This document shows positions 1 through 5,822 of a stretch of DNA of 5,897 nt, one piece after another (the first letter of the stretch is position 1; the number at the start of each line of letters is the position of its first letter). The notes under the pieces were generated by a model, which was not told the origin of the DNA, searched no databases, and worked only from the letters and a program-made list of their open reading frames with translations. Source of the DNA: CAYWNK01 sp047639615 (lineage in GTDB: Bacteria; Planctomycetota; UBA1135; GCA-002686595); NCBI GenBank assembly GCA_047639615.1, contig JBLIOL010000331.1, forward strand, positions 1 through 5,897, read 5' to 3'. The position numbers and the translations under genes were made by a program.

Positions 1-1
1 G

Positions 2-1150
2 CTGACCGAGCCCGTCGTATTGATTGAGAAGAATCGCCTCGGATCCGGGTCCTCCGGTGCGTCGGGCGGAATCCTGCACCAGGCCTATTCCGATCGCCTG
101 CTGGCGGGTATGTCGCGGGATGCGATCAAGACCTACGCGCACATGCAGTCGGCCACCGGCCGCTCCGTGGGCTACCGCCGTACGGGCGTGCTGCTCTTGG
201 CTGACGACGGGGGTGGCGTACACCGGGAGCAGCTCGAGAAAGACCTCGAGATGCACCGCTCCATCGGCATCGTTGCCGATGCGGTCAACGCTGATGAAAT
301 TCGTGCCCTGTGCCCAGGTATCGAGGTGGCGGACGATGCCATGGGCAGCTTCCAGCCGGAGGGCGGCTTCGTTGCCGCCAATCGCACGATCCAAACCTTC
401 GCCACCTTGGCGCGCAACGCGGGTGTGGCCACGCGCATCGGCATGACCCAGCCGGAGGTCATGGTCGAGAAGGGGCGTGTGGTGGGTGTGCGCACCGAAG
501 AGGACATGTTCGAGGCCACCACGGTGGTGCTCAGCGTCGGCGCGTGGACACCGAAGATGCTCTCGGGCCTGGGCGTGGACCTACCCCTGCGCATGGTGCG
601 CGTGGAAGAGCACTACCTTGAAATGCCGCCCGTGGATGTGGGCGAGGACGAGGGCGATTTCGGCGAAGGCCAAAGCGGCGAGTTCGAGACGCGCTTCATG
701 TTCGATCCTCTGGACCTGATGCCCGTGCCGCACCCGGTGCTGGTGGATCTTGAGGGGGACTATTCCCTCAGGCCTGATCCGCGGCACGCCCGTTCGCGCA
801 TCAGTCGCCTCGATGTTGGTAGCGCCGAAGTGATCGACGCGCCGGATTGCATCGGAGCTGAGGTTGGGCCGGAGTTCACCGGCTGGGCACGCGAAGTAGC
901 TTCGAAGCGCATGCCCGTCTACAAGGACATGGAGGCACGCGGTGGCGCCCAGTCAGCGCTCGTGCTGACCCCCGACGGGTTGCCTATCGTCTCCCCCGTA
1001 CCTGGGATCGAGGGCCTCTACTTGGTCGCCGGCTTCAGCGGCAACGACTTCCACCTGGCACCCTCCGTGGGTGAGGGCATGGCGCAGATGGTGCTGGGAC
1101 AGCCGGTGTCGGCTTTCGACCCGGACGTGTTCAGCGCTACGCGGTTCTAG
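2..1150 (+). CDS. FAD-dependent oxidoreductase, DAO family (5' partial)
   Basis: The reading frame is open from base 2 to a TAG stop at 1148-1150, giving 382 visible residues; the true start lies before the window. The TTG at base 20 is not a plausible start because it falls inside a conserved strand. The visible N-terminus reads VVLIEKN then GSGSSGASGG, which is the second Rossmann strand with its ribose-binding Glu followed by the glycine/serine-rich FAD contact of the D-amino-acid oxidase/sarcosine oxidase/glycine oxidase superfamily (PF01266). The first GxGxxG is missing only through truncation. Near the C-terminus (visible residues about 323-358) TPDGLPIV, then GLYLVAGFSGNDF and LAPSVGE form the typical closing FAD-binding segment. 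Such enzymes oxidise amines or amino acids (for example sarcosine, dimethylglycine or glycine) and pass electrons to oxygen or a quinone; the substrate cannot be read from the sequence. A very acidic loop at about residues 212-229 may be lineage-specific. It converges on the motor operon and is probably unrelated in function. Confidence 0.88.
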   Translation: MTEPVVLIEKNRLGSGSSGASGGILHQAYSDRLLAGMSRDAIKTYAHMQSATGRSVGYRRTGVLLLADDGGGVHREQLEKDLEMHRSIGIVADAVNADEIRALCPGIEVADDAMGSFQPEGGFVAANRTIQTFATLARNAGVATRIGMTQPEVMVEKGRVVGVRTEEDMFEATTVVLSVGAWTPKMLSGLGVDLPLRMVRVEEHYLEMPPVDVGEDEGDFGEGQSGEFETRFMFDPLDLMPVPHPVLVDLEGDYSLRPDPRHARSRISRLDVGSAEVIDAPDCIGAEVGPEFTGWAREVASKRMPVYKDMEARGGAQSALVLTPDGLPIVSPVPGIEGLYLVAGFSGNDFHLAPSVGEGMAQMVLGQPVSAFDPDVFSATRF

Positions 1151-1154
1151 CCGG

Positions 1155-1320
1155 CTAGCAGCCCGCTTTAAAAAACAGCGACTTGTCGCTTGGCTCCAAC
1201 GAAGCGCCTGGCTGCGTTGCCAGAACGCTTAAATAGCCACCACTATGGGGGACCTGTCGCCTTGCCAGACGATCCGTGGAAACCAATCGCTGGGCCGCTG
1301 TTTTTTAAGCGGCCTGCTAG
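1155..1320. repeat. Long imperfect palindrome between convergent genes (MITE-like or intergenic hairpin element)
   Basis: The terminal arms are 1155-1180 and the reverse complement of 1296-1320. They match over about 25 positions with one substitution and one single-base gap, starting CTAGCAG and ending AAAAAACAGCG. Complementarity continues inward at a lower level (by hand about 20 of the next 32 positions match, most mismatches being transitions), and the centre has ATAG at 1233-1236 facing CTAT at 1243-1246. The whole 166 bases can thus fold as one long hairpin on either strand. It lies 4 bases after the oxidoreductase stop, and its right end contains the TAG of fliN (1317-1319). The six-base A and T runs in the arms suit a bidirectional terminator. 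CTAG at both outer ends could be a target duplication. The core wording (GCTGCGTTGC, ATAGCCAC, CGCCTTGC) resembles intergenic repeats I recall from gammaproteobacteria; this is unverified. No transposase is encoded. Confidence 0.8.
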
Positions 1321-1673
1321 GCGTCCTTGGCGAGCGCCGTGATGCGCACGCCGTAGGTGTTGTCGATGGTGACGACCTCGCCACGGGCGACGATGCGGCC
1401 GTTGACGAGGATGTCGGCGGGCTCGTGGGCTTCGCGGTCCAGGGGGACCAGGGAGCCCGGACCGAGGGCGACGAGGTCGCCGAGGGTCATGCTGGTGCGG
1501 CCGATTTGAACGGTGACGCGCACGGGCACGTTGAGCAGGTTGTCGAGACCGATGGGCTCGCCGTCGACCGTGCCGCCAGTCAGATTCTTGAGTTGGCTCG
1601 CAGCGGCGGCGGTGGCGTCGTCAACTGCCTGTTCGAGGTTGCCGCCTGCGGCGGTTTGATTGTCGTCAGCCAT
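1317..1673 (-). CDS. fliN: Flagellar motor switch protein FliN
   Basis: The product is 118 residues and a full-length FliN. Residues 1-40 are a low-complexity Ala/Asp/Gln/Gly-rich tail. Residues about 43-114 form the SpoA (surface presentation of antigens) domain, with the conserved run VPVRVTVQIGRT, then MTLGDL, LGPGSLVPLD, EPADILVNG, IVARGEVV and GVRIT. FliN forms the base of the cytoplasmic C-ring with FliM and helps dock the export ATPase regulator FliH and, in some species, CheY-P. I chose the ATG at 1673, 23 bases after the fliM stop. A purine stretch (AGAGGG) lies 10 bases upstream and may be the ribosome site. An in-frame TTG at 1715 would add 14 residues and overlap fliM, and is less likely. 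The gene ends the operon. Its TAG stop lies within the terminal arm of the neighbouring palindrome, so the present C-terminus (ALAKDA) may have been set by that element. Confidence 0.95.
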   Translation of the reverse strand: MADDNQTAAGGNLEQAVDDATAAAASQLKNLTGGTVDGEPIGLDNLLNVPVRVTVQIGRTSMTLGDLVALGPGSLVPLDREAHEPADILVNGRIVARGEVVTIDNTYGVRITALAKDA

Positions 1674-1696
1674 AATTGGAGGGCCCTCTGGAGCGG

Positions 1697-2626
1697 TCAG
1701 CGGATTGCGGGGCAATCGATGTCGCCGGCGCGGAGGTCGAGTTGGGTGAGGTGTACGGCCAAGGTGCCGTTGACTTGGCCCCAGTGGCCTTTCGCGCAGG
1801 CACGCTCCTCGATGTAGATGTCGAGGGTTTGGTCGGTGTCGATACCCAGGGGCAGTACATCGCCCACTTCGAGTGCTAGCAGCTCGTGCAGGGGCAGGTC
1901 CACGGCGCCTAGGAAGGCGCGCACGTCGAGCAGCACGTCGTCCAGGTGATCGGGCAGGGCCTCAGCTGTCTCTTGGATGAGCTCCGGGGAGCCCGGGACG
2001 TTGGGCAGGTAGAGGATCAGCTCGCTCTGGCCGACCTGGCCGTCGATGACGAGGTGCACACTCAGACGGCGGCTGTCGGCGGATGCGTTGGCGCTGCGCA
2101 GGGTGACTAGATCGTCCACGTCTTGGGCCAGGGTTCCAGGGGCGGCTTCCAGGCCTAGGCGCTCGCAGATGGGCACCGTGATGACGTCGAGGATGCGCGA
2201 GAGGATGCTGACCTCGGCGCTCGAGAGCTGGCGTGGCTCGACTTCCTCGTTGGAGGTCGACGGGCCGGAGACCACGGTCTCTACGACCTTGGCAGCGGCT
2301 GTGGAATCCCAGACCATCCAAGCCAAGTGTCCTCCAATCGTGAAGTTGTGCACGATGAAGGGCGCCTTGAAGTCGTCGAACATGTGCTCCACGTTGATCT
2401 CGCGCAGGGAGGCGAGAGTGAACTTGTGGAAGCTCCGCAGGGGGCCGACGAGGTCCGTTGAGATGCCCTGTAGGGCAGAGGTGATCTGCCCATCGATCTC
2501 GTGCAGGCGCTCGCTGGAAAGGCTGCGCGGCTCCCTGAAATCCCGCGATGCGACCTCGCCGATGCGGCGGGCCGTATCACCATCGACCGCTAGGGCCTCG
2601 GTTTCTGCGGGATCGAGCTGAGCCAC
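1697..2626 (-). CDS. fliM: Flagellar motor switch protein FliM
   Basis: At 309 residues this is close to the usual FliM length (about 330). The N-terminus (LDPAETEALA, residues 4-13) corresponds to the CheY-P-binding peptide usually written LSQxEIDALL, here poorly conserved. Residues about 28-60 (DFREPRSLSSERLHEID) match the family's DFxRPxRIS segment. The CheC-like middle domain runs to about 235 and includes INVEHMFDDF (78-86) and PRQLSSAEVSILSRIL (131-146). The GGxG motif of FliM, which contacts FliG, appears only as SGPS at 120-123. A C-terminal SpoA domain (about 235-300; DLPLHELLALEVGDVLPL then GQVNGTLAVHL) would pair with FliN. The start is a GTG at 2626, 18 bases after the fliL stop and in the same frame as fliL. 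There is no purine-rich ribosome site in that gap, so expression probably relies on coupling to fliL. The protein sits in the cytoplasmic C-ring and switches rotation direction. Confidence 0.93.
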   Translation of the reverse strand: MAQLDPAETEALAVDGDTARRIGEVASRDFREPRSLSSERLHEIDGQITSALQGISTDLVGPLRSFHKFTLASLREINVEHMFDDFKAPFIVHNFTIGGHLAWMVWDSTAAAKVVETVVSGPSTSNEEVEPRQLSSAEVSILSRILDVITVPICERLGLEAAPGTLAQDVDDLVTLRSANASADSRRLSVHLVIDGQVGQSELILYLPNVPGSPELIQETAEALPDHLDDVLLDVRAFLGAVDLPLHELLALEVGDVLPLGIDTDQTLDIYIEERACAKGHWGQVNGTLAVHLTQLDLRAGDIDCPAIR

Positions 2627-2644
2627 GGGAGAGGGGTCTGCTTG

Positions 2645-3412
2645 TTACTGGGCCAGGTGGCCGCTGAGGAAGACTTGACGAATACGGCCTTGGACGCCCA
2701 CGTTGATCTCACCCACGAACTCGGGGAGGATCTCGGTCACGTCCACATACAGGCTGTCGCCGGAGGGAGTGCGGATGAGCAGGTCCATCTCCGTGCCCGC
2801 GTAGACGGTCATGGGTCCGTTGTCTACTTGCAGGGTTTTCTGCAGGGCATCGACCTTTAGTAGGTGATCGTGGTAGTTGCCGCGGAAGCTAGCCTTGCGG
2901 TAGGAGTCGCCGGGGCGGATGCCGCTCATCTCGTCCAGCTGCAAGGGAGCGGTGGTTGCGCCGAAGTGCACCGGGAAGACCGCCGGGCGGACCTTCTCCA
3001 TGACCATCTGCGTGAAGCGTTCGCGGTTTACACCGTTGTAGATTTCGTCCAGCTTCATGCTGGAGATGAGCGTGGTGACCTCGGACTCGAGCCAGGCGCG
3101 ATAGAGCAGGTCCGCGTCGCGACTCATGACGTAGTCAGGATCGTAGGAGAAGAATTCGATCTGGGGATCGGTCTTGATGAAGCGCGTGTAGTTGCTCTCA
3201 TCGACGTTCGAGATGAGAGTGTTCTCGAAGAGCTTGTGGAAGTACGGCCCCTGCTGGCGTGGCTTGATCGCCTCCTTGGAGGGTATGGCCATCATGGCCA
3301 AGGCGCCACCAACGACAACTAGCCCGAGGGCGCCGCCCAGGAGCTTGAGAGGACCGCGGTCCTTCTTGGGAGCGTCGTTGCCCTCAGCTTCGTCTGTTTC
3401 TTCGTCGGCCAT
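2645..3412 (-). CDS. fliL: FliL-family stator-associated protein with an apparent internal insertion
   Basis: The product has 255 residues, against about 150-180 for typical FliL. It starts with a charged cytoplasmic tail (1-21, Asp/Glu/Lys-rich), followed by one membrane helix at about 22-43 (Gly/Leu/Val-rich) and then a periplasmic part. Residues about 64-150 match the FliL core: NTLISNVDESNYTRFIK, then a DADLLYRAWLESEVTTLIS helix, DEIYN, and RERFTQMVMEKV. FliL normally finishes soon after with a strand of the type VxxVYFTEFVVQ. Here the equivalent ending appears to be IRQVFLSGHLAQ at the very C-terminus, with about 90 residues (about 151-243, apparently beta-rich) inserted before it. FliL rings surround the stator at the flagellar base and support torque. 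The gene begins 3 bases after motB2 with ATG and no clear Shine-Dalgarno, so it is probably translationally coupled. The position between motB and fliM is the classic one for fliL and supports the call despite the low similarity. Confidence 0.82.
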   Translation of the reverse strand: MADEETDEAEGNDAPKKDRGPLKLLGGALGLVVVGGALAMMAIPSKEAIKPRQQGPYFHKLFENTLISNVDESNYTRFIKTDPQIEFFSYDPDYVMSRDADLLYRAWLESEVTTLISSMKLDEIYNGVNRERFTQMVMEKVRPAVFPVHFGATTAPLQLDEMSGIRPGDSYRKASFRGNYHDHLLKVDALQKTLQVDNGPMTVYAGTEMDLLIRTPSGDSLYVDVTEILPEFVGEINVGVQGRIRQVFLSGHLAQ

Positions 3413-3415
3413 TAT

Positions 3416-4129
3416 TTAGCGCTTCGGACTTACCTGACGAGCATCTACAAGACGCGTCGAGGCGGGGTCACTGGAGACTTCGTCCACCCAGGCACGGGCT
3501 TCCGTGCGATCGGCGGCGAATTCATGTTGCTGGGTGAGGTAGTCGCGCACGATGCGTGCGCGGGCGTGAGCTAGGCGTAGGGGACTGTTGCCGAAGGCGG
3601 CGCTGATTTCGTCTGCATGGCCTTCCAAGACCAGTACCTGATTGAAGCGCGGACGTAGGCTGTCGGCTATGCTGTCGAGATACTTGCGACTTTCTTCCGT
3701 GAGGGCTGCGGAGCCAGGCCCAAATGTGGCAATACGCGGGGTGCGCACCTCGTCACGGGGTTTGAGGGCCTTGAGGGTCTCGGCCTTGAGCAGCTCCTTG
3801 TGGCTGGCTAGGCGGTGCTCCACGCGGCGTTCGGGGTCGTCCTCGGGGGGCAGGTTGAACTTGCGGCGCACCTGGTTGTAGACGCCGATCTTGTCGTGGG
3901 CGTCGAGTACGCCGGGCAGGCCCATGGACTTGCGGCTGATCACGAAGGAGCTCACGCCCTTGGCCACCAGACCGCTGTCGCGCTCCTCCGCCATGGAGAC
4001 CAGCAGGATGAAGAAGCACAGGATCAGCGTCATCATGTCCCCAAAGGACACCATGTAGCTGGGCGCGCCCTTGGTCATCACGGGCACCTCGACGATCTTG
4101 ACCTTGGGTTTCCCTTCGGGCTCGCTCAC
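3416..4129 (-). CDS. Second MotB-like protein with divergent OmpA-type domain
   Basis: The product has 237 residues. After a charged N-tail, residues 21-47 read GAPSYMVSFGDMM then a hydrophobic helix. This is the MotB transmembrane signature GAPxWxxTFxDLMSLL, with the ion-binding Asp retained at D31. Residues about 50-130 are a polar, partly helical linker. Residues about 131-235 are a degraded OmpA/MotB peptidoglycan-binding domain: FGPGSAALTEESRKYLDSIA, LVLEGHADE (Asp173) and LRLAHARA (Arg190) are recognisable, so the Asp/Arg pair that binds diaminopimelate is kept. The terminal NRRVEI-type motif is replaced by DARQVS and the protein stops there. The start is GTG at 4129, overlapping the motB1 stop as GTGA and preceded by a strong ribosome site. 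It is either a second, specialised stator subunit, perhaps forming a mixed dimer with MotB1, or an accessory wall-anchor protein. It is too different from MotB1 to be a recent duplicate. Confidence 0.85.
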   Translation of the reverse strand: MSEPEGKPKVKIVEVPVMTKGAPSYMVSFGDMMTLILCFFILLVSMAEERDSGLVAKGVSSFVISRKSMGLPGVLDAHDKIGVYNQVRRKFNLPPEDDPERRVEHRLASHKELLKAETLKALKPRDEVRTPRIATFGPGSAALTEESRKYLDSIADSLRPRFNQVLVLEGHADEISAAFGNSPLRLAHARARIVRDYLTQQHEFAADRTEARAWVDEVSSDPASTRLVDARQVSPKR

Positions 4130-4902
4130 TGGCCGCCTCCTTTGATCTGTTGCGCGTGGGAGTCGCTCATGGCGAGGATGCGTACTTCAACGCGGCGGTT
4201 GGAGCGGCGCAGCATGGCCGTGGAGTTGTTGTTTTCGGGTAGGGGCGAGTTGCCTAGGCCGGAGACCATCAGGGTCTTCGAGCTGACGTCGCTCTCGGCC
4301 AGGATGACCTTCGCGGCGGCTTCTGCGCGGGCCAGAGAGAGGTCCTCGGCGGTAGGGAATTGAACGCTGGGAACGAAGGCGTTGTCGGTGAAGCCCTCGA
4401 CCACGATCAGGTGCTGGTAGTGCTGCAGGACGGCGCCGCACTCGCGTAGGGCCGTGCGCAGGACGCCGTTAGGGATCGCTGAACCGGGGGGGAAGGCGGC
4501 GCGCGGGTCGAAGCGCATGCGCATGCCGTCGCGCACGTGGTTGGCGTCGAACTCGACGTGCTCGTCCGTCAGCTTCTGGCCCATCTCCTCCATGTTCTCC
4601 GGCAGTTGGTCCGAGGGCCGACTGTGGGGATTGGTGGCGCCGCGCTCCAGGTCCATGGCGGCCATGATGTCGTCGCTGGGCGCATCCATGGTGTCGCCGA
4701 GCTTGTCGCTCACGACGCCCTTGGTGCCCATGATGTCGATCGGTACGGAGAAGGATTGGAAGTCCTTCATGCTGGCGAAGGTGTAGAGCAGGATGAAGAA
4801 GGTCACCAAGAGCGAGATCATGTCCACGAAGGTAGCCACCCAGCCGGGTGCACCGTCGAGGCCGCCGTCGACCTCCTTCAGCTTGATGATTGCCTTTGCC
4901 AT
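4126..4902 (-). CDS. motB: Flagellar stator protein MotB/PomB type
   Basis: The product has 258 residues and standard MotB layout. There is a short cytoplasmic tail, then a single membrane helix at about 19-43 with GAPGWVATFVDMISLLVTFF; Asp27 corresponds to the ion-carrying Asp32 of E. coli MotB and Asp24 of Vibrio PomB. A linker of about 75 residues follows, rich in Met, Asp and Pro, which would hold the plug. The OmpA-like peptidoglycan-binding domain spans about 128-243, with FDPRAAFPPGSAIPN, VEGFTDN (Asp173), LSLARAEAA (Arg192), SGLGN and SNRRVEVRI. It would anchor the MotA ring to the cell wall and conduct ions through the shared channel. It starts with ATG at 4902, 3 bases after the motA stop, with GAGG 11 bases upstream. 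Its C-terminal codons for KGGGQ double as the ribosome site of the next gene. Confidence 0.94.
   Translation of the reverse strand: MAKAIIKLKEVDGGLDGAPGWVATFVDMISLLVTFFILLYTFASMKDFQSFSVPIDIMGTKGVVSDKLGDTMDAPSDDIMAAMDLERGATNPHSRPSDQLPENMEEMGQKLTDEHVEFDANHVRDGMRMRFDPRAAFPPGSAIPNGVLRTALRECGAVLQHYQHLIVVEGFTDNAFVPSVQFPTAEDLSLARAEAAAKVILAESDVSSKTLMVSGLGNSPLPENNNSTAMLRRSNRRVEVRILAMSDSHAQQIKGGGQ
4136..4143 (-). promoter_or_regulatory. Strong Shine-Dalgarno site for motB2
   Basis: On the minus strand this reads AAAGGAGG, a near-perfect complement to the 16S rRNA tail, 6 bases before the GTG at 4129. It settles the GTG start of the second MotB-like gene. It is the only such strong site in the operon and lies inside the last codons of motB1, so the second MotB may be translated as well as, or better than, the first. 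Confidence 0.85.
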
Positions 4903-4905
4903 GAT

Positions 4906-5676
4906 CTAGGCGGCCTCGATGCTCGCCCTCGTGCTGGGAGCCAGGTAGCCCTTGAGCTTCTCTTTGATCAGCTGCGGCTTCTCGCCGGATTGGATGGCGA
5001 CGATGCCTTCCACCATGAGGCTGCGCAGGAGGATGTTCTGCTTACAGATCATCTCCAGCTTGCCGGCCATGGGGATGAAGTACATGTTCGCGCCCATGGC
5101 TCCGTAGAGCGTGGTGAGCAGCGCGGTCGCCATGCCGATGCCGATGGCGGACGGGTCGGAGAGGTCTTGGAGCATCTGCACCAGACCCACCAGCGTGCCG
5201 ATCATTCCGAAGGCAGGACAGAAGGCGGCCATCTGGTCCATGATCTTGCGGCCGACCTCGTGGCGTTGCTTCTCCCACTCGGCCTCGAGCTCCATGATGT
5301 CGCGCACGGTGTCCGCGCTGAAGCCGTCGATGACGAGTTGGATGCCCTTGCTGAGGAAGGGGTCGGTGACGTTTTGGAGCTGGGTCTCGAGGGCCAGCAG
5401 ACCTTCCTTACGCGCCAGGTTGGCGAACTCCACCACGCGCTCGATTTCTTCGGTCGGCTTGGGCTGCTTGCGCATGGCCGTGACCAACATGATCTTCATG
5501 ACGGGCTTGAGGTCCGTCATGGTGAAGGCGAGCATGGTCACGCCGGCGGTGCCGCCGAAGACGATGGCCATGGAGGGGACGTCGACGAAGATCATCACCC
5601 CGCCCGGCCCAAAGGCCATGGCGACGAAGACGATCAAGAAGGCGAGGCCCGCCCCGATAATGGTTGTGAGGTCCAT
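4906..5676 (-). CDS. motA: Flagellar stator protein MotA/PomA type
   Basis: The product has 256 residues, the normal length for PomA-like MotA. Four membrane helices are visible at about 4-22, 28-50, 152-171 and 182-203. The cytoplasmic loop between helices 2 and 3 has the conserved charged residues Arg89, Lys90 and Glu97, matching the torque-generating residues of Vibrio PomA (Arg88, Lys89, Glu96), which interact with FliG. Helix 3 contains CPAFGMIGTLVGLVQML with the conserved Pro154, and helix 4 contains ALLTTLYGAMGAN. FVDVPS near residue 32 matches the PomA Asp31 region. Thr161 and Thr188/189 fall where PomA has threonines linked to sodium passage, so a sodium-driven motor is more likely than a proton one; this is inference. 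Five copies would surround two MotB helices in the inner membrane. The ATG at 5676 is the first gene of the operon; there is no strong Shine-Dalgarno before it. Confidence 0.95.
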   Translation of the reverse strand: MDLTTIIGAGLAFLIVFVAMAFGPGGVMIFVDVPSMAIVFGGTAGVTMLAFTMTDLKPVMKIMLVTAMRKQPKPTEEIERVVEFANLARKEGLLALETQLQNVTDPFLSKGIQLVIDGFSADTVRDIMELEAEWEKQRHEVGRKIMDQMAAFCPAFGMIGTLVGLVQMLQDLSDPSAIGIGMATALLTTLYGAMGANMYFIPMAGKLEMICKQNILLRSLMVEGIVAIQSGEKPQLIKEKLKGYLAPSTRASIEAA

Positions 5677-5715
5677 AGAGATCGATGCGCCCGGGTAGGG
5701 GCGTACCTGGCCACG

Positions 5716-5723
5716 TTATCGGC
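5716..5723 (-). promoter_or_regulatory. Candidate sigma-28 (FliA) -10 element upstream of motA
   Basis: The minus strand reads GCCGATAA, an exact match to the -10 consensus of flagellar sigma-28 promoters, 39 bases from the motA ATG, which is a sensible leader length. At the usual 11-base spacing, the -35 position (5735-5742) reads TCAGGGAG, not TAAAGTTT, so the promoter is only half supported. A chance match is possible. No convincing sigma-54 or sigma-70 promoter was seen in the same 146-base gap. Confidence 0.3.
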
Positions 5724-5822
5724 AGCTTGGGCCGCTCCCTGAAGGACCTAGCGCTGGCTGTCGCGTGCGTAAGACTGGCAATACCAATGGTTTAGGCTGC
5801 CTTGGTTCAGGCCGGTGAGGGC

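Noticed and set aside
20..25. TTG at base 20 as the start of the oxidoreductase
   Set aside because: The frame is open to the window edge and the residues before it (LTEPVV) belong to the conserved Rossmann strand, so the gene starts upstream.
1674..1715. An N-terminal extension of FliN from a TTG at 1715
   Set aside because: It would overlap fliM and adds a Pro-rich segment not typical of FliN; the ATG at 1673 fits family length better.
1245..1817. A 190-codon plus-strand open frame across fliN and the end of fliM
   Set aside because: It is antisense to clear FliN and FliM coding sequence, starts inside the palindrome and has no family features.
2046..2621. A 191-codon plus-strand open frame opposite fliM
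   Set aside because: Ser/Arg/Thr-rich product typical of the reverse complement of a GC-rich gene; no domain.
4537..5742. A 401-codon open frame on the plus strand opposite motA and motB1
   Set aside because: Its product is a low-complexity Gly/His/Asp/Glu/Val-rich chain with no recognisable domain. It is the antisense shadow of two well-conserved stator genes in GC-rich DNA.
5745..5822. A possible terminator hairpin after the upstream partial gene
   Set aside because: Only short, poorly matched stems (such as GGCA/TGCC) and no T-run on the minus strand.
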